Notes under the pieces: model-generated
Seen by the model: only the letters and a program-made list of their open reading frames with translations
The model's database searches: none
Told to the model about the DNA's origin: nothing
Position numbers and translations under genes: made by a program
Assembly (NCBI GenBank): GCA_037968555.1
Contig: JBBKVS010000299.1
Coordinates: 1 to 64,000, forward strand
Direction: 5' to 3'
DNA: 64,000 nucleotides
DNA from: JAWXBM01 sp037968555
Lineage (GTDB): Bacteria; Pseudomonadota; Gammaproteobacteria; Xanthomonadales; SZUA-36
In this document: in pieces, positions 8,505 through 17,101 of the stretch
How the letters are laid out: every line of letters starts with the position of its first letter
Numbering within the stretch: position 1 is the first letter of the stretch

Positions 8505-9392
8505 CTAAGGCAGGAAGTTCTGCAGATAATGATCAGCCAGCAGAAACACAAACAGCAGCATCAAATAGATAACGGAGTAGCCAAAAGTCTGCATGGGCAG
8601 GACTTCACCTTCAACGCTATCGCCAGCTTGAAGCAAGCGCCAGGCATACCAGAGAAAACCCAGATTGAGCACACTGACACCGGCCAGGTAAAGCAGATTG
8701 CTCATGCCTGTGAGGTAGGGCAGGGTAGTCACTAGTACCAATAAAATGGTGTAGAACAGGATATGCCAACGCGTAAACGCATTGCCGTGGGTCACTGGCA
8801 ACATGGGCATGCCCACGGCGGCATAGTCCAGTCGGCGGTGTATGGCCAGCGCCCAGAAGTGCGGCGGTGTCCAGACAAAGATGATCAGGAACAACAATAC
8901 TGCGCCTGGATCAACAGATCCTGTCACTGCCGTCCAACCCAGCAGTGGAGGAGCTGCGCCAGCAGCCCCGCCTATAACAATATTCTGTGGCGTGGCGCGT
9001 TTCAGCCAGGCGGTGTAAACAATGGCGTAACCAATCAGTGAAATAAATGTCAGTGCGGCAGTCAGCTTATTGACCCAAACCACCAGTATCAACATGGACA
9101 ATGCACCCAAAGCCAAGGCGAAAACCAGCACCTGGCGTTCTGCCAGATCGCCTTGTGGCAAGGGGCGATTGCGGGTACGCACCATCACCGCATCAATGCG
9201 CTGATCCAGCAAGTGGTTGATGGCGGCAGCAGAGCCGGAAGCCAGGGCAATACCCAAGGTACCTGCCAGCAAGGCGCTAACAGGTGGCCAGCCGGGAGTG
9301 GCCAGGAACATGCCAACGATCGCGGTAAAGACGATCAGCGAAACCACTTTGGGCTTGGTTAATTCGAAATATCGTGCGGCTTTATCGAGCAT
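8505..9392 (-). CDS. cyoE: Heme O synthase (protoheme IX farnesyltransferase)
   Basis: An integral membrane UbiA-family prenyltransferase that adds a farnesyl group to heme B, giving heme O, the precursor of heme A. The 295-residue protein has many hydrophobic segments and the family's aspartate-rich loop (NHLLDQRIDAVMVRTRNRPL). It starts three bases after the ctaA stop, so the two heme-modifying enzymes are cotranscribed. A SCO1-type copper protein often follows cyoE in related gene blocks; here gcvP follows instead. Confidence 0.96.
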   Translation of the reverse strand: MLDKAARYFELTKPKVVSLIVFTAIVGMFLATPGWPPVSALLAGTLGIALASGSAAAINHLLDQRIDAVMVRTRNRPLPQGDLAERQVLVFALALGALSMLILVVWVNKLTAALTFISLIGYAIVYTAWLKRATPQNIVIGGAAGAAPPLLGWTAVTGSVDPGAVLLFLIIFVWTPPHFWALAIHRRLDYAAVGMPMLPVTHGNAFTRWHILFYTILLVLVTTLPYLTGMSNLLYLAGVSVLNLGFLWYAWRLLQAGDSVEGEVLPMQTFGYSVIYLMLLFVFLLADHYLQNFLP

Positions 9393-9395
9393 GAC

Positions 9396-10388
9396 TCAGT
9401 ATCGCTGCGGGCTGGCGCGGAACAACAACCAGATCAGCATGGCTAACAATATGGCGGCCACCGCATTGTGCAGCACCGCAACAGCCAGCGGTAAAAAGAA
9501 CAGGATATTGGAAATTCCCAGGCTGATCTGGGTGAACAACAGCACCAGCATTACCGCACCGGCTCGTTGCAAAACCGGCGTTCTGAGCAGGCGTACGGAC
9601 AATATGCTCAACCAGATGAAAGTGACTAAGGCCCAGATACGATGTGACCAGTGGATTGCCACGCGTGCGTCCAGGTCGAGTACTCCGCCTTCATAGTCAA
9701 CGCCAATTTCACGCCAGATTCGAAAACCCTCGATAAAATCTGCCTGCGGCCACCAGGAACCCTGGCAGGTAGGAAAATCCGGGCAAGCCAGGGCTGAATA
9801 ATTAGCGCTGGTCCAACCTCCGAGGAATATCTGCACGATCAGAACGGCCATACCCGCGATGATGGCAGGCCTGAGTCTGCGGATCGGATGGCTGGGATTG
9901 TAGCGCCCCGGCCTGGCACTTTTGAGCGCGAACCAGAGTAACAATGCAAACGTGGTCATGCCTCCCAGCAAATGTGCGGTAACCACCGCGGGCAACAGTT
10001 TCAGGGTAACGGTCCACATCCCCAGGGCAGCCTGGAACAATATCAGTGCCATTATTATTGCAGCGGGCATCCTCAAACCCTGGAAGCGGTGTGTGGGCTT
10101 CCAGGCCAGGTAGTTGATCATCATTACCAGCAATACCAGGGTACCCGCGAGGTAGCGGTGCACCATTTCCTTCCACGCTTTGTGGGTTTCGACTGGCCGC
10201 TCCGGAAAATTCTGGTTGGCCGTATCAATTTCATGAGTTTGTTCTGGCCAGCTGATGTGGCCATAGCAACCGGGCCAATCCGGGCAGCCCAGGCCGGCAT
10301 GTGACAGCCGCACATAGGCGCCGAGTATGATGACGCAGAAGGCGACCAGCGCGGCCAGCAATGCAAGCCTCTGGATGGTAATGGTCAT
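9396..10388 (-). CDS. ctaA: Heme A synthase (COX15/CtaA)
   Basis: Membrane monooxygenase that converts heme O to heme A for the terminal oxidase. The 330-residue protein has about eight hydrophobic helices. Conserved histidine-bearing segments are visible: VRLSHAGLGCPDWPGCYG, KEMVHRYLAG, VTAHLLGGM, IHWSHRIWA and LHNAVAA. The ATG overlaps the stop of the preceding gene by one base (TGATG), which suggests translational coupling. Confidence 0.96.
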   Translation of the reverse strand: MTITIQRLALLAALVAFCVIILGAYVRLSHAGLGCPDWPGCYGHISWPEQTHEIDTANQNFPERPVETHKAWKEMVHRYLAGTLVLLVMMINYLAWKPTHRFQGLRMPAAIIMALILFQAALGMWTVTLKLLPAVVTAHLLGGMTTFALLLWFALKSARPGRYNPSHPIRRLRPAIIAGMAVLIVQIFLGGWTSANYSALACPDFPTCQGSWWPQADFIEGFRIWREIGVDYEGGVLDLDARVAIHWSHRIWALVTFIWLSILSVRLLRTPVLQRAGAVMLVLLFTQISLGISNILFFLPLAVAVLHNAVAAILLAMLIWLLFRASPQRY

Positions 10389-10993
10389 CAGCTCTTGTCC
10401 TGTTTTGACCAGGTCAGCAGGCGTTTCAGATCCTTGCTCATTCTCGCCTCTGAGTCTGCCATATCGTAGGCCATCATAATGTTACCCAGCGGATCGACCA
10501 AATAACTGCTCACAGTGGTGGCGGAAAGTCCGCCCCGTTGCATGGTTGTTTGCAGGGATTGTTGCAGGCTGCCTGATGGATCGGTCAGCACAGTAAACTG
10601 ATCATAAACGGCTAGCAGTTGCTGGTGTAATTCTATATCCACCGGCAACCCGGATAGCAATACCAGTTTCAACCTTTGCTGCTCGCGTCCAGAGGCCTTA
10701 TGTACCTGGCGCAGCCCAGCCACTTTCTGTAAACAGTTTGTTTCGCAGTCTGCAGGCAAGGCCAAGAGGATGACCCAACTGTCCAGCAAGCTCACCACTT
10801 GTGTGGTGTCGACAGCGCTTTCGGTAGTCGCCCAATCCAGGGCAACCGGCGGCTCGATCAGTTTGCCCTGATTGATGGTGTCACCCGATGGCTTGGGCAG
10901 GTGCCCGCTGAACATCAATATCGCTGCCAGCAAGGGCAACAGGAACAGGGCGAGGATGGCCAGCAATTTCAGCCGGTTGGAAGCAATGCTCAC
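10388..10993 (-). CDS. Cytochrome oxidase-associated single-pass membrane protein
   Basis: The 201-residue product has one N-terminal membrane helix (LAILALFLLPLLAAILMF, about 9-26) and a periplasmic remainder that may have a thioredoxin-like or SCO-like fold. I see two cysteines (DCETNC) but no SCO copper motif CxxxCP. Genes of this type sit between SURF1 and COX15 in Pseudomonas-type oxidase blocks. The frame is open upstream inside SURF1, but GTG 10993 overlaps the SURF1 stop as GTGA and gives the expected short tail before the helix, so I chose it. Its role in oxidase assembly is inferred from position only. Confidence 0.8.
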   Translation of the reverse strand: MSIASNRLKLLAILALFLLPLLAAILMFSGHLPKPSGDTINQGKLIEPPVALDWATTESAVDTTQVVSLLDSWVILLALPADCETNCLQKVAGLRQVHKASGREQQRLKLVLLSGLPVDIELHQQLLAVYDQFTVLTDPSGSLQQSLQTTMQRGGLSATTVSSYLVDPLGNIMMAYDMADSEARMSKDLKRLLTWSKQDKS

Positions 10994-11694
10994 GAAGCAG
11001 TTCTCCGTATTCGTATGCCCAGGGTGAAGATCAGGATAATGGCTGCGGCCGCCAGCGCAAACCACTGCACTGCATAAGCCTGGTGTTGAGCGGGCAGGAT
11101 TACAGCGGGTTGCCAAAATCTATCCTCAAAACCACTGCTGTCGGCGGCATCCAGTTTAAGAATCAACGGCGCTATGGGCAGGTTTGTCACCTGCGCAATT
11201 TTATTGATATCGAGGTAGGTTATTAACATGGGCCCGTCCAATTGATGGATGGCATTGGGTTCGCCCAACTGCACACCACCGCCCGGGGGACGACTGAGCA
11301 GGCCGCTGATGACGATTTCGCCACTCGGAGTAATTACCGCTGGCAAGCTGCGTCGGTCCGGGTTCATGGCCAGCCAGCCACGGTCAACCAACAGGGGAGT
11401 TCCCAAACTGGAATAGAACAGGCTCAAGACGTGTACGCCGGGTTGGCCCTGCCATATTTTATTATCCAGCAGCAGTTGCCATTGGTTTTCATAGTGTCCC
11501 AATATACTTACTCTGGCAAAATCCAGGTCGGAGTTTAACGCCTGTTGCAGAGTCATTTCCGGAGCTTGCTCAAAACGCATGAGCAAATCCTGTTTTTCAG
11601 CTTTGCGAATGACCTGCCATTGCCCCAGGCTGGCGAACAGAACCGCCAATACCAGCAGGAAGGTTAAGGGAATAATGCGAACCTGGACATTCAT
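10990..11694 (-). CDS. SURF1 family cytochrome oxidase biogenesis protein
   Basis: SURF1 helps insert heme a into oxidase subunit I. The 234-residue protein has the usual two membrane helices, one near the N-terminus (LTFLLVLAVLFASLGQWQ) and one near the C-terminus, with the periplasmic domain between. The conserved LVDRGW and RPPGGG segments are present. ATG 11694 is preferred over a longer frame to 11736 because the family starts a few residues before the first helix. Confidence 0.92.
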   Translation of the reverse strand: MNVQVRIIPLTFLLVLAVLFASLGQWQVIRKAEKQDLLMRFEQAPEMTLQQALNSDLDFARVSILGHYENQWQLLLDNKIWQGQPGVHVLSLFYSSLGTPLLVDRGWLAMNPDRRSLPAVITPSGEIVISGLLSRPPGGGVQLGEPNAIHQLDGPMLITYLDINKIAQVTNLPIAPLILKLDAADSSGFEDRFWQPAVILPAQHQAYAVQWFALAAAAIILIFTLGIRIRRTAS

Positions 11695-11756
11695 GGATTC
11701 AAATTGCAGCCGCTTCACTATATATTGAAGCCCCAAATAGCGACTCAGAGGTCAAC
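11695..11756. promoter_or_regulatory. Divergent promoter region with small inverted repeat
   Basis: This 62-base gap separates the divergent SURF1 and DUF2909 genes, so it must hold both start regions. GCTTCA (11712-11717) and TGAAGC (11726-11731) flank an A/T-rich CTATATAT core that could contain -10 elements for both strands. AGAGG at 11747-11751 is the binding site for the plus-strand gene. Confidence 0.4.
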
Positions 11757-11996
11757 ATGCTGATCAAATTCTTCATCATTCTGTTTTTGCTCGTCATCCT
11801 GTACAGCCTGGCATCTTCTTTCTTTTTCCTGGTCAGGGACAAAGGGCAGAGTGATAGAACCGTGCAGAGACTGACCTGGCGCATCGGCTTGTCGTTGCTG
11901 CTGTTCGTGCTGCTGTGGGTTGCCCATTCCCTGGGGTGGATAAAATCGAACGGTGGGCCGGTCAAGGTTCAAACGACTGCAGAATCCAGCGGCTGA
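11757..11996 (+). CDS. DUF2909 family twin-transmembrane protein
   Basis: A 79-residue protein with two hydrophobic helices, about 3-24 and 42-62, joined by a charged loop. This matches the small twin-transmembrane proteins encoded divergently from SURF1 in Pseudomonas-type oxidase loci. Function is unknown; its position suggests a role in oxidase assembly. It is the only plus-strand gene in the cox block. Confidence 0.82.
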   Translation: MLIKFFIILFLLVILYSLASSFFFLVRDKGQSDRTVQRLTWRIGLSLLLFVLLWVAHSLGWIKSNGGPVKVQTTAESSG

Positions 11997-12019
11997 AAAC
12001 TGTTTGTACCAGCAGGGTT

Positions 12020-12075
12020 GTCAGTCGGATTCAATAACTGACTGAAGCAGGAATGCAGCATGCCTTTGCATTCCT
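12020..12075. terminator. Two hairpins between convergent DUF2909 and coxC
   Basis: GTCAGT (12020-12025) pairs with ACTGAC (12037-12042). AGGAATGCA (12049-12057) pairs perfectly with TGCATTCCT (12067-12075) around nine bases. They lie between convergent genes, where a bidirectional terminator is expected, but neither has a clear T run. Confidence 0.45.
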
Positions 12076-12084
12076 CAAGGTTGC

Positions 12085-12954
12085 CTAGAATACGTATACG
12101 AAAATAAACAGTCCCAGCCAGACCACGTCAACGAAATGCCAGTACCAGGCAACTGCTTCAAAGCCAAAGTGTTGATCGGGTTTGAAATGTCCACGGGCAC
12201 AGCGTATGGCGATAACCAGCAGCATGATGGCACCCAGGGTTACGTGCATGCCGTGGAAGCCGGTCAGCATGAAAAAAGTTGAACCGTAGATACCGGAACC
12301 CAATGTCAGGCCCAGTTCCTGGTAAGCCTCTTTGTATTCTTCCACCTGGAAGTAAACAAATATGAAGCCCAATAAAACCGTCGCGGCCAACCAAATCACC
12401 AGAGGTGTACGCAGATTTTTCTTCAGTGCATGATGTGCCATGGTCACGGTCACGCCTGAAGTCAGCAATATCATGGTATTCAGGAAAGGAACGCCGAATG
12501 CCGGGATGGTGCCAAATGGCCCACCCAATTCTGCCGGACCGGCCGTGGGCCAGACATTCTGATAGCCCTGCCACAACATTTCGTTGGTATAGGCTCCAGT
12601 GCCTTCGCCGCCCAGCCAGGGCACTGACAGGACGCGCGCATAGAACAGTGCGCCAAAGAAACAGGCAAAAAACATCACCTCAGAAAAGATGAACCACAAC
12701 ATGCCCATGCGGAAGGAAGTGTCTACCTGGTCGTTATACATGCCACTTTCGCTTTCGCGTATGACTTGTCCGAACCAGCCAAACAGCATGAATATCATCA
12801 CCGCTGCACCCGCAGTGAATGTCCAGGGTGCCGTGCTGGATCCATTTACCCAGTAGGCTGCACTGGCCATCATCAGGATCATGCCAATCGATCCGACTAT
12901 CGGCCAGCGAGTGCTGTGGGGTACGTAATAGGAATCTTCTGCTTGATGGGCCAT
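12085..12954 (-). CDS. coxC: Cytochrome c oxidase subunit III
   Basis: Seven-helix core subunit of the aa3-type terminal oxidase in the inner membrane. The 289-residue protein begins with the soluble MAHQAEDSYYVPHSTRWP and has the conserved segments FRMGMLWFIFSEVMFFACFF and LTGFHGMHVTLGA, with the final helix near the histidine-rich AVAWYWHFVDVVWL. It starts two bases after the ctaG stop. Confidence 0.97.
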   Translation of the reverse strand: MAHQAEDSYYVPHSTRWPIVGSIGMILMMASAAYWVNGSSTAPWTFTAGAAVMIFMLFGWFGQVIRESESGMYNDQVDTSFRMGMLWFIFSEVMFFACFFGALFYARVLSVPWLGGEGTGAYTNEMLWQGYQNVWPTAGPAELGGPFGTIPAFGVPFLNTMILLTSGVTVTMAHHALKKNLRTPLVIWLAATVLLGFIFVYFQVEEYKEAYQELGLTLGSGIYGSTFFMLTGFHGMHVTLGAIMLLVIAIRCARGHFKPDQHFGFEAVAWYWHFVDVVWLGLFIFVYVF

Positions 12955-12956
12955 GT

Positions 12957-13586
12957 TCAGTTCTCGTTTACAGGTGCATTCGCAGACGCCAGCGTCAGGG
13001 CTGTTCGTTCCGCCTTTTTATTGCGGTAAAAAGTATAGGAAAGTGTAATTTCCTTGATGCTTTCGGGAAGATCAGGCTGCACGAAAAAATACACGGGCAT
13101 TTCCCGGCTTTCGTTGCCCGTCAGAAGTTGTTCAGTGAAACAGAAGCATTCAGTTTTAACGAAATACAGGCTGGCTTCTGGAGGTACTACATTGTAGGTA
13201 GCCTGGCCGATGATGCTCTGCGCTGTAGGGTTCATGGCCAGGTATTTGGCCTCGGACAGCTTGCCCAGCTTGACCGTGCTGGTTTTTTCCAATGGCTGGA
13301 ACATCCACGGCAGATCAGAGTGCGTGGTGGCCAGAAAACGAATCTGCACTTCGCGATCCGAGGCCTGTATCCCTTCTGCATCCGCAGAAATTTGCACACT
13401 GCGGCCACCCAGCCCGGTGATATCACAGAACACACCGTACAGCGGCACCATGGCATAACCAAAACCGAACATGGCTACGGCCATTACCACTAGCCGACCA
13501 ACCAGTCGACGAGTGCTGACTTTGGCCTGGCCTTGATCAATGCTGCCTTGTTCAGGCTTCTCTTGTTCGGAATGGTGCTGGTTCAT
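12957..13586 (-). CDS. ctaG: Cytochrome c oxidase assembly protein CtaG (Cox11)
   Basis: Membrane-anchored copper chaperone that builds the CuB site of subunit I. The 209-residue protein has a charged cytoplasmic N-terminus, one membrane helix (about 29-48) followed by the family segment VPLYGVFCDITG, and the copper-binding CFCF motif. It lies between a small membrane protein gene and coxC, as usual for this chaperone. Confidence 0.96.
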   Translation of the reverse strand: MNQHHSEQEKPEQGSIDQGQAKVSTRRLVGRLVVMAVAMFGFGYAMVPLYGVFCDITGLGGRSVQISADAEGIQASDREVQIRFLATTHSDLPWMFQPLEKTSTVKLGKLSEAKYLAMNPTAQSIIGQATYNVVPPEASLYFVKTECFCFTEQLLTGNESREMPVYFFVQPDLPESIKEITLSYTFYRNKKAERTALTLASANAPVNEN

Positions 13587-13597
13587 TTTAATGCACG

Positions 13598-13726
13598 CTA
13601 CTCAGCCAATACGCCAGACAGGATAAAGGCAGTAAATATTGCCACGGCGACAGCCGCCAGTATCCAGGCGGTCACTACCGCCCGCGATCTGCGTTGCTGC
13701 AATTCTGCTTGCTGGTCTGCCATCAT
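13598..13726 (-). CDS. Small single-pass membrane protein of cox operon
   Basis: A 42-residue protein with a polar, arginine-bearing N-terminus (ADQQAELQQRRSR) and one C-terminal hydrophobic helix. The frame is open upstream into coxA, but the two adjacent ATGs at 13726 and 13723 lie just after the coxA stop and are the likely start. Small proteins of this kind occur between coxA and ctaG in many proteobacterial oxidase operons. Function is unknown. Confidence 0.65.
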   Translation of the reverse strand: MMADQQAELQQRRSRAVVTAWILAAVAVAIFTAFILSGVLAE

Positions 13727-13736
13727 CGCCAAGCTT

Positions 13737-15401
13737 TCAATGGGCGTATTCGTCCGCATGCGCAACAGTCTTGCTGTTGATCGGAGGCGGTTCATTGAAT
13801 GAGTGATAAGGCGGTGGCGAGGAAAGAATCCATTCCAGTCCCCTGGCGCCTTCCCAGACTCTGGAGGTCGCTTTTATACGGCTCTTATAGATGCAGTGAA
13901 TGATGATGCCCACAAAAATCAGTTGTGAGGCGCCAAAGGTGAATCCGCCAATGGATGAGATCATATTGAAGTCGGCGAATTGCACCGAATAATCCGGTAT
14001 GCGTCGGGGCATGCCTGCCAGTCCCAGATAGTGTTGCGGGAAGAACAGCACATTGACGGAAATGGCCGACAGCCAGAAATGAATTTTACCCCAGCGCTCG
14101 GAGTACATATGTCCCGACCATTTCGGCAACCAGTAGTAAGTACCCGCCATAAGGGCGAACACCGAGCCCGGTACCAGCACGTAGTGGAAGTGGGCAACCA
14201 CGAAGTAAGTGTCATGGTATTGCAAATCCACTGAGGCAATGGCCAGCATCAAGCCGGACAGACCGCCGATGGTGAACAGCACCACGAAACCGATGGAAAA
14301 CAGCATGGGAGTTTCAAAAGTCATCGAACCTTGCCACATGGTGCTGACCCAGTTGAAGACTTTCACCCCGGTGGGTACTGCAATCAGCATGGTGGCATAC
14401 ATGAAAAATAACTCGCCGGACAAGGGCATGCCCACGGTGAACATGTGATGCGCCCAGACTATGAATGACAGGAAGGCGATTGAGGCGGTTGCGTACACCA
14501 TCGCTGCATACCCAAACAGGGGCTTGCGGGCAAAGGTCGGGATGATTTCCGAAACCACACCAAAGGCGGGCAGAATCATGATGTACACCTCGGGGTGCCC
14601 GAAAAACCAGAAAATATGCTGGAACATTACCGGGTCACCGCCACCAGCGGCATTGAAAAAGCTGGTGCCGAAGAAATGGTCAGTCAGCAGCATCGTCACC
14701 GCGCCAGCCAATACCGGCATTACTGCGATCAGCAGGAAGGCGGTAATCAGCCAGGTCCAGACGAACAGGGGCATGCGCAGCAAGGTCATACCCGGCGCGC
14801 GCATGTTGAGTATGGTGGCAATTACGTTTATTGAGCCCATGATGGAAGAAATACCCATCATGTGGATGGCAAATACCACAAAGGCAAAGCTTTGCCCGGT
14901 TTGCAGGCTCAGGGGCGGGTACAAGGTCCAGCCGGATGCCGGCCCGCCGGAATCCATGAACAGCGTGCTCAGCAACATGGTAAAGGCGAAGGGCAGAATC
15001 CAGAATGACCAGTTGTTCATGCGCGGCAACGCCATATCCGGTGCACCGATCATCATCGGTATCATCCAGTTGGCGAAGCCTACCCAGGCCGGCATAACCG
15101 CGCCGAACACCATGATCAGGGCGTGCATGGTGGTCATCTGGTTGAAGAAATCCGGTTCAACCAATTGCAAACCGGGCATGAACAGTTCAGCGCGGATGAT
15201 CATGGCCATGGATCCGCCGATCAAAAACATGATCAGCGAGAAAACCAGGTACAGCGTGCCTATGTCCTTGTGGTTGGTAGTAAACAACCAGCGATCCAGC
15301 AAACTGCTGGGTTTGTGGTCGTGGTGATCGTCATGGCTGGCGTGGTCGCCGGCGTGAGCGTGATCGATTGCCTGGGCTTGTGAACTGGTCATCTCGGTCA
15401 T
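13737..15401 (-). CDS. coxA: Cytochrome c oxidase subunit I
   Basis: Catalytic subunit that holds heme a and the heme a3-CuB centre and pumps protons. The 554-residue protein has twelve hydrophobic helices and the invariant ligand segments TMHALIMVFG, WFFGHPEVYI, WAHHMFTVGM and VVAHFHYVL. Its N-terminus is unusually rich in histidine and aspartate (residues about 13-30: HAHAGDHASHDDHHDH), which could bind metal. It starts five bases after coxB. A second in-frame ATG three codons in is an alternative start. Confidence 0.98.
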   Translation of the reverse strand: MTEMTSSQAQAIDHAHAGDHASHDDHHDHKPSSLLDRWLFTTNHKDIGTLYLVFSLIMFLIGGSMAMIIRAELFMPGLQLVEPDFFNQMTTMHALIMVFGAVMPAWVGFANWMIPMMIGAPDMALPRMNNWSFWILPFAFTMLLSTLFMDSGGPASGWTLYPPLSLQTGQSFAFVVFAIHMMGISSIMGSINVIATILNMRAPGMTLLRMPLFVWTWLITAFLLIAVMPVLAGAVTMLLTDHFFGTSFFNAAGGGDPVMFQHIFWFFGHPEVYIMILPAFGVVSEIIPTFARKPLFGYAAMVYATASIAFLSFIVWAHHMFTVGMPLSGELFFMYATMLIAVPTGVKVFNWVSTMWQGSMTFETPMLFSIGFVVLFTIGGLSGLMLAIASVDLQYHDTYFVVAHFHYVLVPGSVFALMAGTYYWLPKWSGHMYSERWGKIHFWLSAISVNVLFFPQHYLGLAGMPRRIPDYSVQFADFNMISSIGGFTFGASQLIFVGIIIHCIYKSRIKATSRVWEGARGLEWILSSPPPYHSFNEPPPINSKTVAHADEYAH

Positions 15402-15406
15402 TCCCG

Positions 15407-16585
15407 TTACAGATTAGCTGACAATTGACCGTGTTTGATACGGGCAATGGTTTGTGGCTGGACTACCGCATCTGATGCTTCTCCGAAAGCATTGCGGGTA
15501 TAAGTCAGTGCGGCTGCAATATCAGCCGCGGAAAGCATATTTCCCCAGGCTTGCATGGCCGTTCCGGCGCGGCCATTCATGACCACGTTGATTTGCTCAT
15601 CAATGGGGCCATTGATCACAGTGCTGCCGGTCAGGGCAGGGAAAGCCGGTGCCAGCCCGGAACCATCCTTCTGATGGCAGGCTGCGCACTGAGTGGCGTA
15701 GACGTTTTCACCATGCTCCATCAGCTCGGCCAGGCTCCAGATGCGTTGCTCATCGGTGCTTTGCTGGGCAGTTTGATTCTGCATGTCGGACACCCAGGCC
15801 TGATAATCCTGTTTGGATACAGCTTCCACGACTATGGGCATGAAACCGTGGTCTTTACCGCATAGTTCAGCGCATTGTCCGCGGTAGACACCGGGTTCTG
15901 AAATTTCAGTCCAGCCTTCGTTGATATAGCCCGGAACGGCGTCGCGTTTCCAGCCCAAATCGGGTACCCACCAGGCATGGATTACGTCATCGGCGGTGAT
16001 GAGGAATTTGATCTTGGTATCAATCGGCAGTACCACGCGTTTATCCACATCCAACAGGTAGTTTTCCACGCTGGCGGGATCAGTACCTGAATCCAGCATG
16101 CGCGCCGCATTGGAACTGCTGGCCAGCGAACTGATGAAACTGATGTCGTCTTCCAGGTATTCGTACTTCCAGCGCCACTGGAAACCGGTAATCTTGACGG
16201 TAATCTCGGTTTCCGGGTAAATCTCCATATGAATCAGTGCGGTGGTGGCCGGTATCGCCATCCCCACCAAAATCAGCACTGGTATGATGGACCAGATGAT
16301 TTCAGCCTTGGTGCTGTGGGTGAACTTGGCCGCTTCATAGCCACGGGATTTTCGGTGCAGCACGATGGAGAAAAACATGGCGCTGAATACCAGGATGCCG
16401 ATCACCACGCAGATCCACAGGCTGATCATGTGCAGGTCATAGTTCATGACGGATTGGGCTGTCACGCCTCTGGGCATGTTGATCTTGTTGCCGCTCAGTC
16501 CTGGCGCTACCAGCAACAGCCAGAAGGCGGCCGAGACAGCCGCAAGAACTGCCAGTCCAACTATGATCGTGTTCTGCTTTTTCAT
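15407..16585 (-). CDS. coxB: Cytochrome c oxidase subunit II with C-terminal cytochrome c domain
   Basis: Subunit II accepts electrons through its periplasmic CuA centre. The 392-residue protein has a signal or first helix, two membrane segments, a cupredoxin domain with the CuA motif CAELCGKDHGFM, and a C-terminal class I cytochrome c domain with heme-binding CAACH. The fused heme domain indicates a caa3-like electron entry. ATG 16585 is preferred over a TTG eight codons upstream. It is the first gene of the minus-strand oxidase operon. Confidence 0.96.
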   Translation of the reverse strand: MKKQNTIIVGLAVLAAVSAAFWLLLVAPGLSGNKINMPRGVTAQSVMNYDLHMISLWICVVIGILVFSAMFFSIVLHRKSRGYEAAKFTHSTKAEIIWSIIPVLILVGMAIPATTALIHMEIYPETEITVKITGFQWRWKYEYLEDDISFISSLASSSNAARMLDSGTDPASVENYLLDVDKRVVLPIDTKIKFLITADDVIHAWWVPDLGWKRDAVPGYINEGWTEISEPGVYRGQCAELCGKDHGFMPIVVEAVSKQDYQAWVSDMQNQTAQQSTDEQRIWSLAELMEHGENVYATQCAACHQKDGSGLAPAFPALTGSTVINGPIDEQINVVMNGRAGTAMQAWGNMLSAADIAAALTYTRNAFGEASDAVVQPQTIARIKHGQLSANL

Positions 16586-16648
16586 CGAAATATCAGGCCT
16601 CAGCTTCAATGGGTTTGGGCAATTGCTTGTTTACCGGCTTATTCTTAC

Positions 16649-16665
16649 GGTCAAATCTGTTGACC
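16649..16665. promoter_or_regulatory. Palindrome upstream of coxB
   Basis: GGTCAAATCTGTTGACC is a perfect six-base inverted repeat with a five-base centre. On the minus strand its left arm reads TTGACC, a good -35 element, but the -10 candidate TAAACA is only 15 bases away. It could be an operator or promoter part for the oxidase operon, about 65 bases before coxB. Confidence 0.4.
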
Positions 16666-16730
16666 ACTTTGCGCCGCACTTCCAATCAGCCCCGTACGAT
16701 GTTTTATGGTGCTTTGTTTTGCTGCATGAC

Positions 16731-16762
16731 CAAGCCTGAACGGACTTGACGATCCAGGCTTG
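16731..16762. repeat. Inverted repeat in coxB-putA region
   Basis: CAAGCCTG (16731-16738) and CAGGCTTG (16755-16762) are perfect eight-base arms. An outer pair TTGCT (16719-16723) and AGCAA (16764-16768) extends the structure with interruptions. The role is unknown. Confidence 0.45.
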
Positions 16763-17089
16763 AAGCAACCATGAATTAGTCAGTGTTGCTTTAAATTTTT
16801 ACATTCCAGTCGGCCAGCTGCTGGCTATTGCACTACAGCCTGAATCGGAAGTTTGACTAAATTTAAGGAATTTTCCTTGTGGTAAAACACCTACTGCCGG
16901 GTGCTGCTTTGTTCAAGCCTCACAAGCTGGGTGAATATATTAACCACGCACAGCCTTCAAGCCGCTAATTGTATCGTCCATGGTAAGTACGGGGCAAGGC
17001 ACATGAACAGGGCTTGTCGAGTTTTAATGCACCACCACAGCAGTTAAACTGGCTCGCGCCGCAGTTTGGCAAATAATCGCAATTTTTTC

Positions 17090-17094
17090 AGGAG
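17090..17094 (+). promoter_or_regulatory. Ribosome binding site fixing the putA start
   Basis: AGGAG lies seven bases before GTG 17102 and within the only competing upstream extension (TTG 17066), so GTG 17102 is the likely start. Confidence 0.75.
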
Positions 17095-17101
17095 TACCAG
17101 A

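Larger units (their letters stand above)
16586..17101. other. Divergent intergenic region coxB / putA
   Basis: About 515 bases without a supported gene. It must contain the promoters of both the oxidase operon (leftward) and putA (rightward). Two inverted repeats, listed separately, stand out. The part from about 16780 to 16970 is A/T-rich. I see no convincing small coding frame. Confidence 0.7.

Noticed and set aside
14461..15327. Long plus-strand open frame opposite coxA
   Set aside because: It is the reverse complement of a highly conserved gene; its composition mirrors coxA codons.
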